Origin: Xanthomonas indica
GTDB taxonomy: Bacteria > Pseudomonadota > Gammaproteobacteria > Xanthomonadales > Xanthomonadaceae
Direction: 5' to 3'
Length of the DNA stretch: 64,000 nucleotides
Assembly (NCBI RefSeq): GCF_040529045.1
Contig: NZ_CP131914.1
Span: 2,030,501 to 2,094,500, forward strand
This document shows positions 55,128 through 63,396 of the stretch, one piece after another. The notes below the pieces were generated by a model. The model made no database searches and had not been told where the DNA came from. It saw only the letters and a list, made by a program, of their open reading frames with translations. Each line of letters opens with the position of its first letter. Within the stretch, counting starts at the first letter, position 1. The position numbers and the translations under genes were made by a program.

Positions 55128-55835
55128 TCAGTGCAACAACGCCGCCACCGCCTCGCTGAACTGGTGGCGGGCCTGCGAGGAGGTCGGGTCGCCGTGCAAC
55201 TGGCGCACGGCGCGCGCCAGGCGGGCGGCGCCGACGAAGCCGCAGCTGGCCTGCAGCCGGTGCAGGTGGCTGCGTACGGCCTGGTCGTCGCTGAGCTGCA
55301 GGGCCGAGGCGACCGCGTCGCGGGTGCCGGGCAGTTCGGCCAGGAACAATTCGCGCAGGGCGATCAGGTGCGCGCGCTCGCCATTGAGCGCAGCCAGCGC
55401 GGTGGTCTCGTCCCAGTCCAGGGTCGGCTCGGCGGTACCGGGTGCACCGCCGAGGCGGCCGCGCGCCAGTAGCCGGCGTACCGACTGCAGCAGTCGCTCG
55501 GTGCTGAGCGGCTTGAGCAGGACGTCGGCGAACCCGGCGTCGAGCAGCTGGGCGCGAAGCGTGGCGCTGGCGTCGGCGGTATGGGCCAGCCCCAGGGTGC
55601 CGGGGCGCTGCCGCTGCAACTCGTGCAGCAACTCGCTGCCGCTGCCGTCGGGCAGGTTGGCGTCGATCAGCCACAGGTCGTGCGCCTGCGTCTGCGCGCG
55701 GGCGAGGGCGCTGGCGACGGAGTCGGCCAGGTCCACGTGTGCCGGCAACGCCTGCAGGGTCGCGTCGAAGAAGGCGCGGCTGATCGGGTCGTCTTCGACG
55801 AGCAGCAGTCGCGTTACCGGGTCCTGGGTCGATGC
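55128..55835 (-). CDS. Response regulator with REC and HPt domains
   Basis: 235 residues with no output domain. REC domain (1-125): LLLVEDDPISRAFFDATLQ, phospho-Asp in LWLIDANLPDGSGSELL, Thr in LAHTADASATLR and Lys in DVLLKPLSTERLL. A short linker leads to an HPt domain (150-235): ALAALNGERAHLIALRELFLAELPGTRDAVASAL, with the phospho-His in HLHRLQASCGFVGAARLARAV. Such proteins relay phosphate between a hybrid kinase and a final regulator. Start supported by GGAGGC. Divergent from rlmD; in E. coli the barA kinase, whose C-terminus is also REC-HPt, holds that place. Partner kinase not in this window. Confidence 0.9.
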   Translation of the reverse strand, partial: ASTQDPVTRLLLVEDDPISRAFFDATLQALPAHVDLADSVASALARAQTQAHDLWLIDANLPDGSGSELLHELQRQRPGTLGLAHTADASATLRAQLLDAGFADVLLKPLSTERLLQSVRRLLARGRLGGAPGTAEPTLDWDETTALAALNGERAHLIALRELFLAELPGTRDAVASALQLSDDQAVRSHLHRLQASCGFVGAARLARAVRQLHGDPTSSQARHQFSEAVAALLH

Positions 55836-55988
55836 CATGCTGAGCCTCCATGCGGCGTGGTCGCATCCCGCGCGGCGGCGCGCGTGCGTCGCGCCACTTT
55901 GCCTCGCCGGCGCGGCAATCGCAAGCCGGTCCCGGCCCGGTCCATCTGCGACAATGGCCGCCCTTTTCCGCCCGCAGCCTGTTGCCAC

Positions 55989-57335
55989 GTGGCCCGATCC
56001 AGAAACCGTCTCGACCGCACGCCCTTCCAGACCGACATCGCCGACCTCAGCCACGATGGCCGCGGCGTGGCCCGCCGCGAGGGCGACAAGGTCGCCTTCG
56101 TCGCCGGCGCGCTGCCCGGCGAGACCGTCCTGGCCGAACCCACCGCGCGCAACCGCCACTTCGACGAGGCGCGCACCGTGCAGGTGCTGCAGGCCTCGCC
56201 GCAGCGGGTGACGCCGCGCTGCCCGCATTTCGGGGTCTGCGCCGGCTGCGTCCTGCAACACCTGGCCGAGGACCAGCAGATCGTCGCCAAGCAGCGGGTG
56301 CTGACCGAGAACCTGGAGCGCATCGGCCACGTGACCCCGCAGGCGGTGCTGCCGGCGCTGACCGGCGCGCCCTGGGGCTACCGGCGCAAGGGCCGTTTCT
56401 CGGTGCGGCGGGTGGAGAAGAAGGACAAGACCCTGGTCGGCTTCCGCGAGCAGGACCCGCGCTTCGTCGCCGACCTGTCGGTCTGCCATACGGTGATCCC
56501 GCAGATCGGCTTCAAGGTGAGCGCGCTGGCGGAGCTGGTCGAAAGCCTGGACGGCAAGCGCGACATCCCGCAGATCGAGTTCATCGCCGGCGACGCCGCG
56601 GTGGCGCTGACCTTCCGGCACATGCAGCCGCTGAGCGCGCGCGACCAGGACGCGCTGATCGCCTTCGCCCAGGAACACGATTTCGCCATCTTCCTGCAGC
56701 CCGGTGGCGTGGACAGCGTGCACCCGCTGTATCCGCAGGAGGTGCCGCTGTCGTTCCGGCTGCCGCAGTGGGACGTGGAACTGGCGTTCCGGCCGCTGGA
56801 CTTCATCCAGGTCAATGCCGCGCTCAACGAGAAGATGATCGCGCACGCGCTGGCGCTGCTCGACGCGCAGCCTGGCGACCGGGTGCTGGACCTGTTCTGC
56901 GGCCTGGGCAACTTCACCCTGCCGCTGGCGCGCACCGTGCGCGAGGTGGTCGGCGTGGAAGGCGACGCCGGGCTGGTGGCACGCGCGCGGGAAAACGCGC
57001 AGCGCAACGGCCTGGACAACGCCCAGTTCTTCGCCGCCGACCTGACCCAGGACCAGCGCCAGGCGCCGTGGATGCGCCAGGGCTTCGACAAGCTGCTGCT
57101 GGACCCGCCGCGCTCCGGCGCGCTGGAAGTGCTGCAGCAACTGCCGCTGAAGCAGTTCCAGCGCATCGTCTACGTCAGCTGCCATCCCGGCTCGCTGGCG
57201 CGCGACGCCGGCTACCTGGTCAACGACCAGGGTTTCGTGCTCAAGGCCGCCGGCGCGATGGACATGTTCCCGCATACCGCGCATGTGGAGAGCATTGCGG
57301 TGTTTGAGAAGCCGGGAATGGGGAATCGGGAGTAG
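55989..57335 (+). CDS. rlmD: 23S rRNA (uracil1939-C5)-methyltransferase RlmD
   Basis: 448 residues. N-terminal TRAM domain (TPFQTDIADLSHDGRGVARREGDKVAFVAGALPGETVLAE). Fe-S cluster Cys in CPHFGVCAGCVLQHL and CH in SVCHTV. SAM site VLDLFCGLGNFTLPLA, NAALN, LLLDPPRSGA and the catalytic Cys in IVYVSCHPGSLARD, followed by the catalytic Glu of VESIAVFEK. The last residues (PGMGNRE) are encoded by G-rich heptamers, and the stop codon lies within the array, so the C-terminus looks extended by the repeat. GTG start at 55989 gives the normal N-terminus; an ATCTGCGACAATGG promoter-like string lies 45 nt upstream. Confidence 0.95.
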   Translation: MARSRNRLDRTPFQTDIADLSHDGRGVARREGDKVAFVAGALPGETVLAEPTARNRHFDEARTVQVLQASPQRVTPRCPHFGVCAGCVLQHLAEDQQIVAKQRVLTENLERIGHVTPQAVLPALTGAPWGYRRKGRFSVRRVEKKDKTLVGFREQDPRFVADLSVCHTVIPQIGFKVSALAELVESLDGKRDIPQIEFIAGDAAVALTFRHMQPLSARDQDALIAFAQEHDFAIFLQPGGVDSVHPLYPQEVPLSFRLPQWDVELAFRPLDFIQVNAALNEKMIAHALALLDAQPGDRVLDLFCGLGNFTLPLARTVREVVGVEGDAGLVARARENAQRNGLDNAQFFAADLTQDQRQAPWMRQGFDKLLLDPPRSGALEVLQQLPLKQFQRIVYVSCHPGSLARDAGYLVNDQGFVLKAAGAMDMFPHTAHVESIAVFEKPGMGNRE

Positions 57336-57404
57336 GGATTCGTCACGGCGGCTGCGCGCGCGGTTTAAGCTTTTTCCATTCTCCTTTCCCTATTCCCTAT
57401 TCCC
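57314..57404. repeat. Paired heptamer arrays between rlmD and the CYTH gene
   Basis: G-rich GGGAATG-GGGAATC-GGGAGTA-GGGATTC (57314-57341) overlaps the rlmD stop. C-rich ATTCTCC-TTTCCCT-ATTCCCT-ATTCCC (57378-57404) runs directly into the next ATG with no gap. Confidence 0.92.
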
Positions 57405-57929
57405 ATGGCCATCGAAATCGAACGCAAATTCCTGGTGACCGGCGACGGTTGGCGCGCGGCGGCGCATGCGGTGATGCCGATGGCGCAGGGCTATCTCAAC
57501 GACCAGGCGGCGCTGGCCAGCGGGGCGCAGAAGGCGTCGGTGCGGGTGCGGGTGCAGGGCGAGGAGGCGTTTCTCAACCTGAAGTCGCGCGAGCTCGGGC
57601 ATACCCGCCAGGAGTTCGAGTATCCGATTCCGCCGGACGATGCGCGCGCGCTGCTGGCGCTGTGCGTGGGCGGGCTGATCGACAAGCGCCGGCATCTCGT
57701 GCAGCACCAGGGCCACCTCTGGGAAGTGGACGAGTTCCTCGGCGACAACGCCGGGCTGGTGGTCGCCGAGATCGAGCTGGACAGCGCCGACGAGACGTTC
57801 GCCAGGCCGGACTGGCTCGGCGCCGAAGTCACCGACGACCCGCGGTACTACAACGTGGCGCTGGCAAGCCGCCCATTCTGCGAGTGGCAGGGATTGGGGA
57901 GTGGGGATTCGGGATTGGTAAAAGCGTAA
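57405..57929 (+). CDS. CYTH domain protein (inorganic triphosphatase type)
   Basis: 174 residues forming a CYTH triphosphate tunnel. Signature EIERKFLV at residues 3-10 (ExExK motif). Other charged strands: ASVRVRVQGEEAFLNLKSRE, RQEFEYPIPPDDARALL, IDKRRHLVQHQGHLWEVDEFLGDNAGLVVAEIELDSADE, and YYNVALASRPF. Family members hydrolyse triphosphate or thiamine triphosphate; the substrate here is unknown. The final 19 residues or so (EWQGLGSGDSGLVKA) come from an in-frame G-rich heptamer array. The ATG follows a C-rich heptamer array directly with no Shine-Dalgarno. Confidence 0.9.
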   Translation: MAIEIERKFLVTGDGWRAAAHAVMPMAQGYLNDQAALASGAQKASVRVRVQGEEAFLNLKSRELGHTRQEFEYPIPPDDARALLALCVGGLIDKRRHLVQHQGHLWEVDEFLGDNAGLVVAEIELDSADETFARPDWLGAEVTDDPRYYNVALASRPFCEWQGLGSGDSGLVKA

Positions 57930-58041
57930 AGCCAAACGCCGCACGCGGCCCGCTTTTGCGAATCCCCAATCCCGAATCCCCGCTTCTCGCGGCAATCGGG
58001 CTTATGCTTTCGCCAATCCCGAATCTCCAATCCCGAATCCC
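57890..58041. repeat. Heptamer arrays across the CYTH gene end and dsbA-like leader
   Basis: G-rich GGGATTG-GGGAGTG-GGGATTC-GGGATTG (57890-57917) lies within the CYTH reading frame. C-rich arrays follow at 57960-57980 (three units) and 58014-58041 (four units), the second ending 5 nt before the next ATG. Confidence 0.92.
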
Positions 58042-58046
58042 CGCTC

Positions 58047-58721
58047 ATGCGCATCGACATCTGGTCCGACGTGGTCTGCCCCTGGTGCTGGATCGGCAAG
58101 CGCCGGTTGCAGCACGGTCTCGCGTCGCTCGGCGCGGACGCGCCGGCGCTGGAGATCCACTGGCATCCGTATTTGCTGGATCCGGACGCCGGCACCGAGC
58201 CGGTGCCGCTGCGCGAGGCCTATGCGGCCAAGTTCGGCGGTGCGGCGCGTACCGAGCAGATCCTGGCGCAGACCCAGGCCACCGCACGCGCCGAAGGCCT
58301 GCCGTTCGACTTCGGCCGCGGCCAGGTGCGGGTGACCACGCTGCCGGCGCACCGGCTGCTGTGGCTGGCCGCGCGCGAGGGCGACGTCGATGCGGTCGCC
58401 GAGGCGTTGTTCCACGCGCACTTCGCCGAGGGCCGCAACCTGGCCGATGTGCAGACGCTGTGCGAGGCCGGCGCCGCGGGCGGGCTGTCGGCGGCGCGGG
58501 TGCAGGCGCTGCTGGAAGGCGACGAGGGCCTGGACGAGGTGCAGGCGGAACTGCAGCAGGCGCAGGCGATGGGGATCCGCGCGGTGCCCACCTACGTCAT
58601 CGATGGCCGCCAGGCGCTGCAGGGCGCGCAGCCGCCGGAGGTGTTCGCCGCCACGGTGCGCGGCCTGCTGGCCGACGCCCAGGCGGGCCGCGAGTGCGGT
58701 CCGGACGGCTGCGAGGTCTAG
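58047..58721 (+). CDS. DsbA family (FrnE-like) oxidoreductase
   Basis: 224 residues, no signal peptide, so cytosolic. Thioredoxin-fold active site Cys11-Pro-Trp-Cys14 in WSDVVCPWCWIGKRRL, the usual FrnE/2-hydroxychromene-isomerase-like arrangement. Helical insertion with LPAHRLLWLAAREGDVDAVAEALFHAHFAEGRNL. Cis-Pro loop GIRAVPTYVIDGRQALQGAQPPEVF. It ends with an extra Cys pair (RECGPDGCEV), common in this group. Likely a thiol-disulfide oxidoreductase for stress defence; partner unknown. Preceded by C-rich heptamers without a Shine-Dalgarno. Confidence 0.9.
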   Translation: MRIDIWSDVVCPWCWIGKRRLQHGLASLGADAPALEIHWHPYLLDPDAGTEPVPLREAYAAKFGGAARTEQILAQTQATARAEGLPFDFGRGQVRVTTLPAHRLLWLAAREGDVDAVAEALFHAHFAEGRNLADVQTLCEAGAAGGLSAARVQALLEGDEGLDEVQAELQQAQAMGIRAVPTYVIDGRQALQGAQPPEVFAATVRGLLADAQAGRECGPDGCEV

Positions 58722-59091
58722 AAAGGCGCGCGCGGCGCATCGAGTTCCGCGCCATGGGGCGCGTGCTGGGCAGCCATATGCGGCGAAAGACGGCGGGCCG
58801 CGGTGGTGCGCAGGGGGGCCTGCCGGTCCTGACGTCAGGTGGCCTGCGCGTCTCCCGCATCCCGCACCACTGCACCGGCCCATGACTGCTGGCAGGAGGA
58901 TCCCCTGCGGTGGTACCGGCCATGCGGCCCGGCCCGGATTGCCCGGCGCCTCGCTGCGCACGCCACCGCTGCGCACGCAGTTCGTTACCGCCGCATGTCA
59001 GCTTGCGCGGCGCAACCTGCCGCCGACGCCGGCATCTGCGACAATGCCGGCCCACAGGCGCCTGAACCGCGCCGGCAGGAGAATCCCCCGC
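58722..59091. other. Gene-free interval before nagZ
   Basis: 370 nt. It holds a 12-bp palindrome CCTGACGTCAGG (58828-58839) and a promoter-like ATCTGCGACAATGCCGG near 59034 that repeats the string before rlmD. No coding region is supported. Confidence 0.5.
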
Positions 59092-60099
59092 ATGCTCGCG
59101 ATCGGCGTTGCCGGTACCGAACTCACCGCGCAGGAGCGCGACTGGCTGCAGCACGATGCGGTGGCCGGCGTGGTCCTGTTCAAACGCAATTTCGCCTCGC
59201 GCGCGCAGGTGACCGAGCTGAGCGCGGCGATCCGCGCCGCCGCGCCGCGGCCGCTGCTGATCTGCGTGGACCAGGAGGGCGGCCGCGTGCAGCGCTTCCG
59301 CGAGGGCTACAGCGCGCTGCCGCCGCTGCACGGCTTCGGCGCGCTGTATGCGCGCGATACGGCCGCGGCGCTGCAGATGGCCGAGCAGCACGCCTGGCTG
59401 ATGGCCAGCGAGATCCGCGCCAGCGGCGTCGACCTGAGCTTCGCCCCGGTGCTGGACCTGGCCCGCGGCAACCGCGCCATCGGCGACCGAGCCTTCAGCG
59501 ACGACCCGCAGGTGGTCGCCGCCTTCGCCGAAGCCTATGTGCGCGGCATGCACAGCGTCGGCATGGGCGCCACCCTCAAGCACTTCCCTGGCCACGGCAC
59601 CGTGCTGGAGGACACCCACGTCGACAACGCCGAAGACCCACGTCCGCTGGAGACCCTGCGCCAGGAAGACCTGGTGCCGTTCGCCGCCGGCATCGCCGCC
59701 GGCGCCGATGCGGTGATGATGGCGCACGTGGTCTATCCGCAGGTGGCGCCGGAGCCGGCCGGCTACTCGCCGCGCTGGATCCAGCAGATCCTGCGCCAGG
59801 ACCTGGGCTTCCGCGGCGTGGTGTTCTCCGACGACATCGGCATGGCCGCCTCGTTCGCCGCCGGCGGTGTCGCTGCGCGGGTCACCGCGCACCTGGACGC
59901 CGGCTGCGACGTGGTCCTGGTCTGCCACCCGGAACTGGTCGAAGATTCCTTGCAGGCGGTGCGCGACCGCCCGCTCAACACTGCCGCGCTGCTCGGCCTG
60001 ATCGGCCGCGGCGGCCTCGGCTGGGACGGCCTGCTGGCCGACGCCCGCTACGGCCACACCCAATCCCATCTGCTCTCCACCTTCGGAAAAACCGCCTGA
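59092..60099 (+). CDS. nagZ: Beta-N-acetylhexosaminidase NagZ, GH3
   Basis: 335-residue cytosolic enzyme that removes GlcNAc from 1,6-anhydro-muropeptides in peptidoglycan recycling. It begins MLAIGVAGTELTAQERDWLQHDAVAGVVLFKRNFAS, after GGCAGGAG. Barrel motifs: LLICVDQEGGRVQRFREGYSALPP, VDLSFAPVLDLARGNRAIGDRAFSDDP, the catalytic His loop ATLKHFPGHGTVLEDTHVDNAEDPR and the nucleophile Asp in VVFSDDIGMAAS. Length fits. Overlaps hpt by one base (TGATG) and starts the nagZ-hpt-phosphorylase operon. Confidence 0.97.
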   Translation: MLAIGVAGTELTAQERDWLQHDAVAGVVLFKRNFASRAQVTELSAAIRAAAPRPLLICVDQEGGRVQRFREGYSALPPLHGFGALYARDTAAALQMAEQHAWLMASEIRASGVDLSFAPVLDLARGNRAIGDRAFSDDPQVVAAFAEAYVRGMHSVGMGATLKHFPGHGTVLEDTHVDNAEDPRPLETLRQEDLVPFAAGIAAGADAVMMAHVVYPQVAPEPAGYSPRWIQQILRQDLGFRGVVFSDDIGMAASFAAGGVAARVTAHLDAGCDVVLVCHPELVEDSLQAVRDRPLNTAALLGLIGRGGLGWDGLLADARYGHTQSHLLSTFGKTA

Positions 60100-60653
60100 T
60101 GTCCACTCTCACCATCGCCCAGGCCCTGGCCCAGGCCGACCTGCTGGTCGATCGCACGCGCATCGACCAGGCCATTGCCCACATGGCCGACGCCATCGCT
60201 GCCGATTATCGCGGCGAAAACCCGGTCTATCTGACCATCATGCATGGCGCGCTGCCGTTCGCCGGCCAGCTGGCGCTGGAACTGGGCAGCCGCGGCCAGG
60301 ACCTGCAACTGGATTATCTGCACGCCACCCGCTACCGCGGCGAGACCGTCGGCGGCGAACTGGTGTGGAAGCACCGCCCGGCCACCGCGCTGTACGGCCG
60401 CCGCGTGCTGCTGCTCGACGACATCCTCGACGAAGGCCTGACCCTGAAGGCGGTGCGCGAGTGGTGCCTGGAGCAGGGGGCCACCGACGTGCGCATCGCC
60501 GCGCTGACGGTCAAGCGCCACGACCGCTGCGTGCCCGGGGTGACCGCAGACTACATCGGTGTCGAGGTGCCCGACCGCTACGTGTTCGGCTTCGGCATGG
60601 ACGTCAACGAAGCCCTGCGCAACCTGCCGGCGATCTATGCGATGAAGGAGTAA
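60099..60653 (+). CDS. hpt: Hypoxanthine-guanine phosphoribosyltransferase
   Basis: 184 residues; purine salvage from PRPP. Motifs: YLTIMHGALPFAGQLALEL, DYLHATRYRGETVGGELVWKHRP, the PRPP-binding VLLLDDILDEGLTLKAV, LTVKRHDRC and YIGVEVPDRYVFGFGMDVNEALRNLPAIYAM. Length typical. Translation is coupled to nagZ. Together with the next gene it recycles purine bases and nucleosides. Confidence 0.95.
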   Translation: MSTLTIAQALAQADLLVDRTRIDQAIAHMADAIAADYRGENPVYLTIMHGALPFAGQLALELGSRGQDLQLDYLHATRYRGETVGGELVWKHRPATALYGRRVLLLDDILDEGLTLKAVREWCLEQGATDVRIAALTVKRHDRCVPGVTADYIGVEVPDRYVFGFGMDVNEALRNLPAIYAMKE

Positions 60654-60746
60654 GTGGCAGGCGAGCCAGCCTCGCCGCTCCGCTGCCATTTCCCGCTGCC
60701 GGTGCGTGTCGCCGGCGCAGGCATTCCCTTCTGTTCGAGGATCCGC

Positions 60747-61493
60747 ATGGACAACATCGCACTGGCCGTCATCGGCGGCACCGGCGTCTACAAGCTCGCG
60801 CAGCTCGACGACGTGCAGACCCACGAGGTGCAGACGCGCTACGGCGCGCCCTCCGGCCCGGTGCGGGTCGGCACGCTGCTCGGCCACCGCGTGGCCTTCC
60901 TGGCCCGCCATGGCGAAGGCCATTCGCTGCCGCCGCACAAGATCAACTACCGCGCCAACCTTGCTGCGCTGCAGCAGATCGGCGCCACCCGGGTGCTGGC
61001 GCTCAATACCGTCGGCGGCATCACCGAACGCTTCGGCCCGCGCGTGCTGGCCTGCCCGGACCAGTTGATCGACTACACCTGGGGGCGCATCTCCACCCTG
61101 TGCGAGGAGCCGGGCAGCGAGGTGCTGCACGTGGATTTCGGCCATCCGTACTCGCCGCTGCTGCGCAGCAAGATCCTGGCCGCCGCGCGCGTCACCGGCA
61201 CCGCCCTGGTCGACGGCGGCTGCTATGCCGCCACCCAGGGGCCGCGCCTGGAGACGATCGCCGAGATCGCCCGGCTGCGCCGCGACGGCTGCGACCTGGT
61301 CGGCATGACCGGCATGCCCGAGGCCGGGCTGGCGCGCGAGCTGGGCCTGGACTACGCCTGCCTGGCGATCGTGGCGAACTGGGCGGCCGGCTGCGGCGAC
61401 GCCGAGGAGATCACCCTGGCCGAGGTGCTGGCCAACGTGGAGGCGGCCTCGGTCGGCCTGCCGGAGCTGGTGGGGGAACTGGCGCGCGGGTGA
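60747..61493 (+). CDS. S-methyl-5'-thioinosine phosphorylase
   Basis: 248 residues, MTAP-like purine nucleoside phosphorylase. Phosphate loop [14 protein letters not shown] and [28 protein letters not shown]; active-site [30 protein letters not shown]. The residue that is Asp in adenosine-type MTAP is Asn here (VANWAAG). That fits the methylthioinosine phosphorylase group described for Pseudomonas, which prefers 6-oxopurines. The hypoxanthine released would be used by the adjacent hpt gene. The start at MDNIALAV is preferred to an upstream ATG without family likeness; it lies 93 nt after hpt. Confidence 0.9.
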   Translation: MDNIALAVIGGTGVYKLAQLDDVQTHEVQTRYGAPSGPVRVGTLLGHRVAFLARHGEGHSLPPHKINYRANLAALQQIGATRVLALNTVGGITERFGPRVLACPDQLIDYTWGRISTLCEEPGSEVLHVDFGHPYSPLLRSKILAAARVTGTALVDGGCYAATQGPRLETIAEIARLRRDGCDLVGMTGMPEAGLARELGLDYACLAIVANWAAGCGDAEEITLAEVLANVEAASVGLPELVGELARG

Positions 61494-61522
61494 TTGTCTT
61501 CGTTGCGCAAGCTTTGCATACT
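61494..61522 (+). promoter_or_regulatory. Promoter of the cold shock gene
   Basis: TTGTCT, a 17-nt spacer, then CATACT, beginning right after the phosphorylase stop. The predicted leader is about 53 nt, shorter than the long thermosensing leader of E. coli cspA. Confidence 0.6.
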
Positions 61523-61581
61523 CCGCCGGTGCGGCTGCCGCACAACCACCACCCATTCACTGCAAAAGGTCTCGCATCACC

Positions 61582-61788
61582 ATGCCGAACGGTACCGTCA
61601 AGTGGTTCAACGACGCCAAGGGATTTGGTTTTATTTCTCCGGAAGACGGTAGCGCCGATGTGTTCGCGCACTTCTCCGCGATCAACTCCAAGGGCTTCCG
61701 CAGCCTGCAGGAAGGACAGCGCGTCAGCTACGACGTGACCCAGGGTCCGAAGGGCGCGCAGGCTTCGAATATCACGCCGGTCGAGTAA
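61582..61788 (+). CDS. Cold shock domain protein
   Basis: 68-residue single OB-fold RNA chaperone. RNP1 KGFGFI and RNP2 VFAHF (usually VFVHF), start [18 protein letters not shown]. Acts on mRNA structure; whether induced by cold cannot be told. Own promoter and terminator, so monocistronic. Confidence 0.97.
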   Translation: MPNGTVKWFNDAKGFGFISPEDGSADVFAHFSAINSKGFRSLQEGQRVSYDVTQGPKGAQASNITPVE

Positions 61789-61816
61789 GCGCGCGCGTTG
61801 ACTCGGTTGTGCCTTG

Positions 61817-61840
61817 AACCCCGCTTCGGCGGGGTTTTTT
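61817..61840 (+). terminator. Terminator of the cold shock gene
   Basis: AACCCCGC-TTCG-GCGGGGTT stem-loop followed by TTTT, 28 nt after the stop. Textbook form. Confidence 0.95.
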
Positions 61841-61886
61841 GTGGGAGACGCCGCCGCCGTGGCGGCGTCCGGACGCAGTGGACGCA

Positions 61887-63137
61887 ATGAAGCAAGGACG
61901 GCACATCGGCATCGTCGGCTACGGCACGGCGGGCCAGACGCTGGCGCTGCTGCTGGCGCGCGACGGGCACCACGTGCAGGTGTTCGAGCGCGCGGCGCAG
62001 CCCGGGCCGGTGGGTGCCGGTTTCCTGCTGCAGCCGACCGGCCTGCAGGTGCTGTGGCGGATCGGCCTGCTCGAGCAGGCCTTGGCCTATGGTGCGCCGG
62101 TGCACCGCCTGTACGGCGAGACCCCGTGCGGGCGCGCGGTGATGGACATGCGCTATCGCGACCTGGACGCGCGCCTGTTCGGGTTGGGCCTGCAGCGCGG
62201 CGCCTTGTTCGCGCTGCTGGCGCAGGCCTGGGACGGCTACGCCACCTTGCAGCGCGATACGCACATCGTCGCCATCGATGACACGCTGCGCCGGGTGCAG
62301 GACCAGCATGGCCGCTGGCATGGGCCGTTCGACCTGGTGATCGCCTGCGACGGCTCGGCCTCGGCGTTGCGCGCGCAGGTGCAGGCGACCCGGCTGGATC
62401 GGGTGTATCCCTGGGGCGCGTTGTGGTGCCTGCTGCCGCGCGGCGACTGGGCCTTCGCCGACGAGCTGCGCCAGCGCTACGTGGCCGCGCGCAAGATGAT
62501 CGGCCTGCTGCCGGTGGGCACGCGCCCGGGCGATCCCGAGCCGCGGGTGAGTTTCTTCTGGAGCCTGCCGACCGCCGACTTCGATGGTTGGCAGGCGCGC
62601 GGCATGCAGCCGTGGCTGGAGGAGATCGCGCAGCTGTGGCCGCAGGCGCGCGAACGCCTGGCGCAGATCGATGCGCCGGCGCAACTGGCGCGGGCCAGCT
62701 ACCGCGACGCGGTGCAGCGGCATTGGTACCGCGGCCGCCTGGTCCTGGCCGGCGATGCCGCGCACGCGATGAGTCCGCAGTTGGGGCAGGGCGTCAACAT
62801 GGCGCTGATGGATGCCTGGGCGCTGAGCGAGAGCCTGCGCACCGCCGCGGACATCGACGCGGCGCTGGCGCGTTACCAGGCGCAGCGCCAGGCGCACGTG
62901 GCCGTGTACCAGTTCTGGAGCCGCTGGCTGACCCCGCTGTTCCAGTCCGAGCGCGACCTGGCGGCGCGGCTGCGTGACGTGGGCATGCGTCCGGCCGGGC
63001 GCATGCCCGGCGGCCGCGGGCACATGCTGCGCGTGCTCAGCGGCACCCAGCACGGCTGGTTCGGCAAGCTGCCGCTGGCGCCGGAGTTTGTCGCGGCATT
63101 GCAGGAGGCGATGGCGCGTCGTGCGTCGCTGCCGTAG
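61887..63137 (+). CDS. FAD-dependent monooxygenase (aromatic hydroxylase type)
   Basis: 416 residues. Rossmann N-terminus IGIVGYGTAGQTLALLLARDGHHVQVFERA (GxGxxG variant), the DG motif in DLVIACDGSASALRAQV, and the second FAD motif RLVLAGDAAHAMSPQLGQGVNMALMDAWALSESL. These define the PHBH-like class A flavoprotein hydroxylases. No signal peptide. The substrate cannot be deduced; the C-terminal half has long insertions (LTPLFQSERDLAARL). Start at MKQGRHIG preferred over one at 61839, which would begin inside the terminator of the cold shock gene. Stands alone before a REP-rich gap. Confidence 0.9.
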   Translation: MKQGRHIGIVGYGTAGQTLALLLARDGHHVQVFERAAQPGPVGAGFLLQPTGLQVLWRIGLLEQALAYGAPVHRLYGETPCGRAVMDMRYRDLDARLFGLGLQRGALFALLAQAWDGYATLQRDTHIVAIDDTLRRVQDQHGRWHGPFDLVIACDGSASALRAQVQATRLDRVYPWGALWCLLPRGDWAFADELRQRYVAARKMIGLLPVGTRPGDPEPRVSFFWSLPTADFDGWQARGMQPWLEEIAQLWPQARERLAQIDAPAQLARASYRDAVQRHWYRGRLVLAGDAAHAMSPQLGQGVNMALMDAWALSESLRTAADIDAALARYQAQRQAHVAVYQFWSRWLTPLFQSERDLAARLRDVGMRPAGRMPGGRGHMLRVLSGTQHGWFGKLPLAPEFVAALQEAMARRASLP

Positions 63138-63243
63138 GCGGCGACATCGCGGGCGCGGTGGGACGCGAGCTTCGGTGCTTCGTCGCGGCGGCGCGTGCAG
63201 AGCGCAACGCAGCGAGCGCGGTCCGACGGCGATGGTGCCGTGG

Positions 63244-63319
63244 TGTCGTAGGAGCGGCTTCAGCCGCGACCGGACTTTCCTGATCAAGCCCGGTCGCGGC
63301 TGAAGCCGCTCCTACGACA
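63244..63319. repeat. GTAG REP pair, 30-bp arms
   Basis: TGTCGTAGGAGCGGCTTCAG... and its exact complement form a 30-bp inverted repeat with a 16-nt spacer. Classical member of the GAGCGGCTTCAGCCGCGAC subfamily. Confidence 0.95.
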
Positions 63320-63396
63320 GGTGGCAGGGCATCCGTGGTTCCGCGGTTGTTCTGTGTTTGCACTTGCAACACTGTCGTGCCGCGACTCGCCAATCC

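Noticed and set aside
48455-58041. Heptamer arrays considered as a CRISPR or minisatellite locus
   Set aside because: Units are 7 bp without unique spacers, are spread over separate gene junctions and lack cas genes.
58828-58839. Palindrome CCTGACGTCAGG before nagZ
   Set aside because: A 12-bp palindrome can occur by chance in GC-rich DNA. There is no promoter overlap or repeat elsewhere to support a role.
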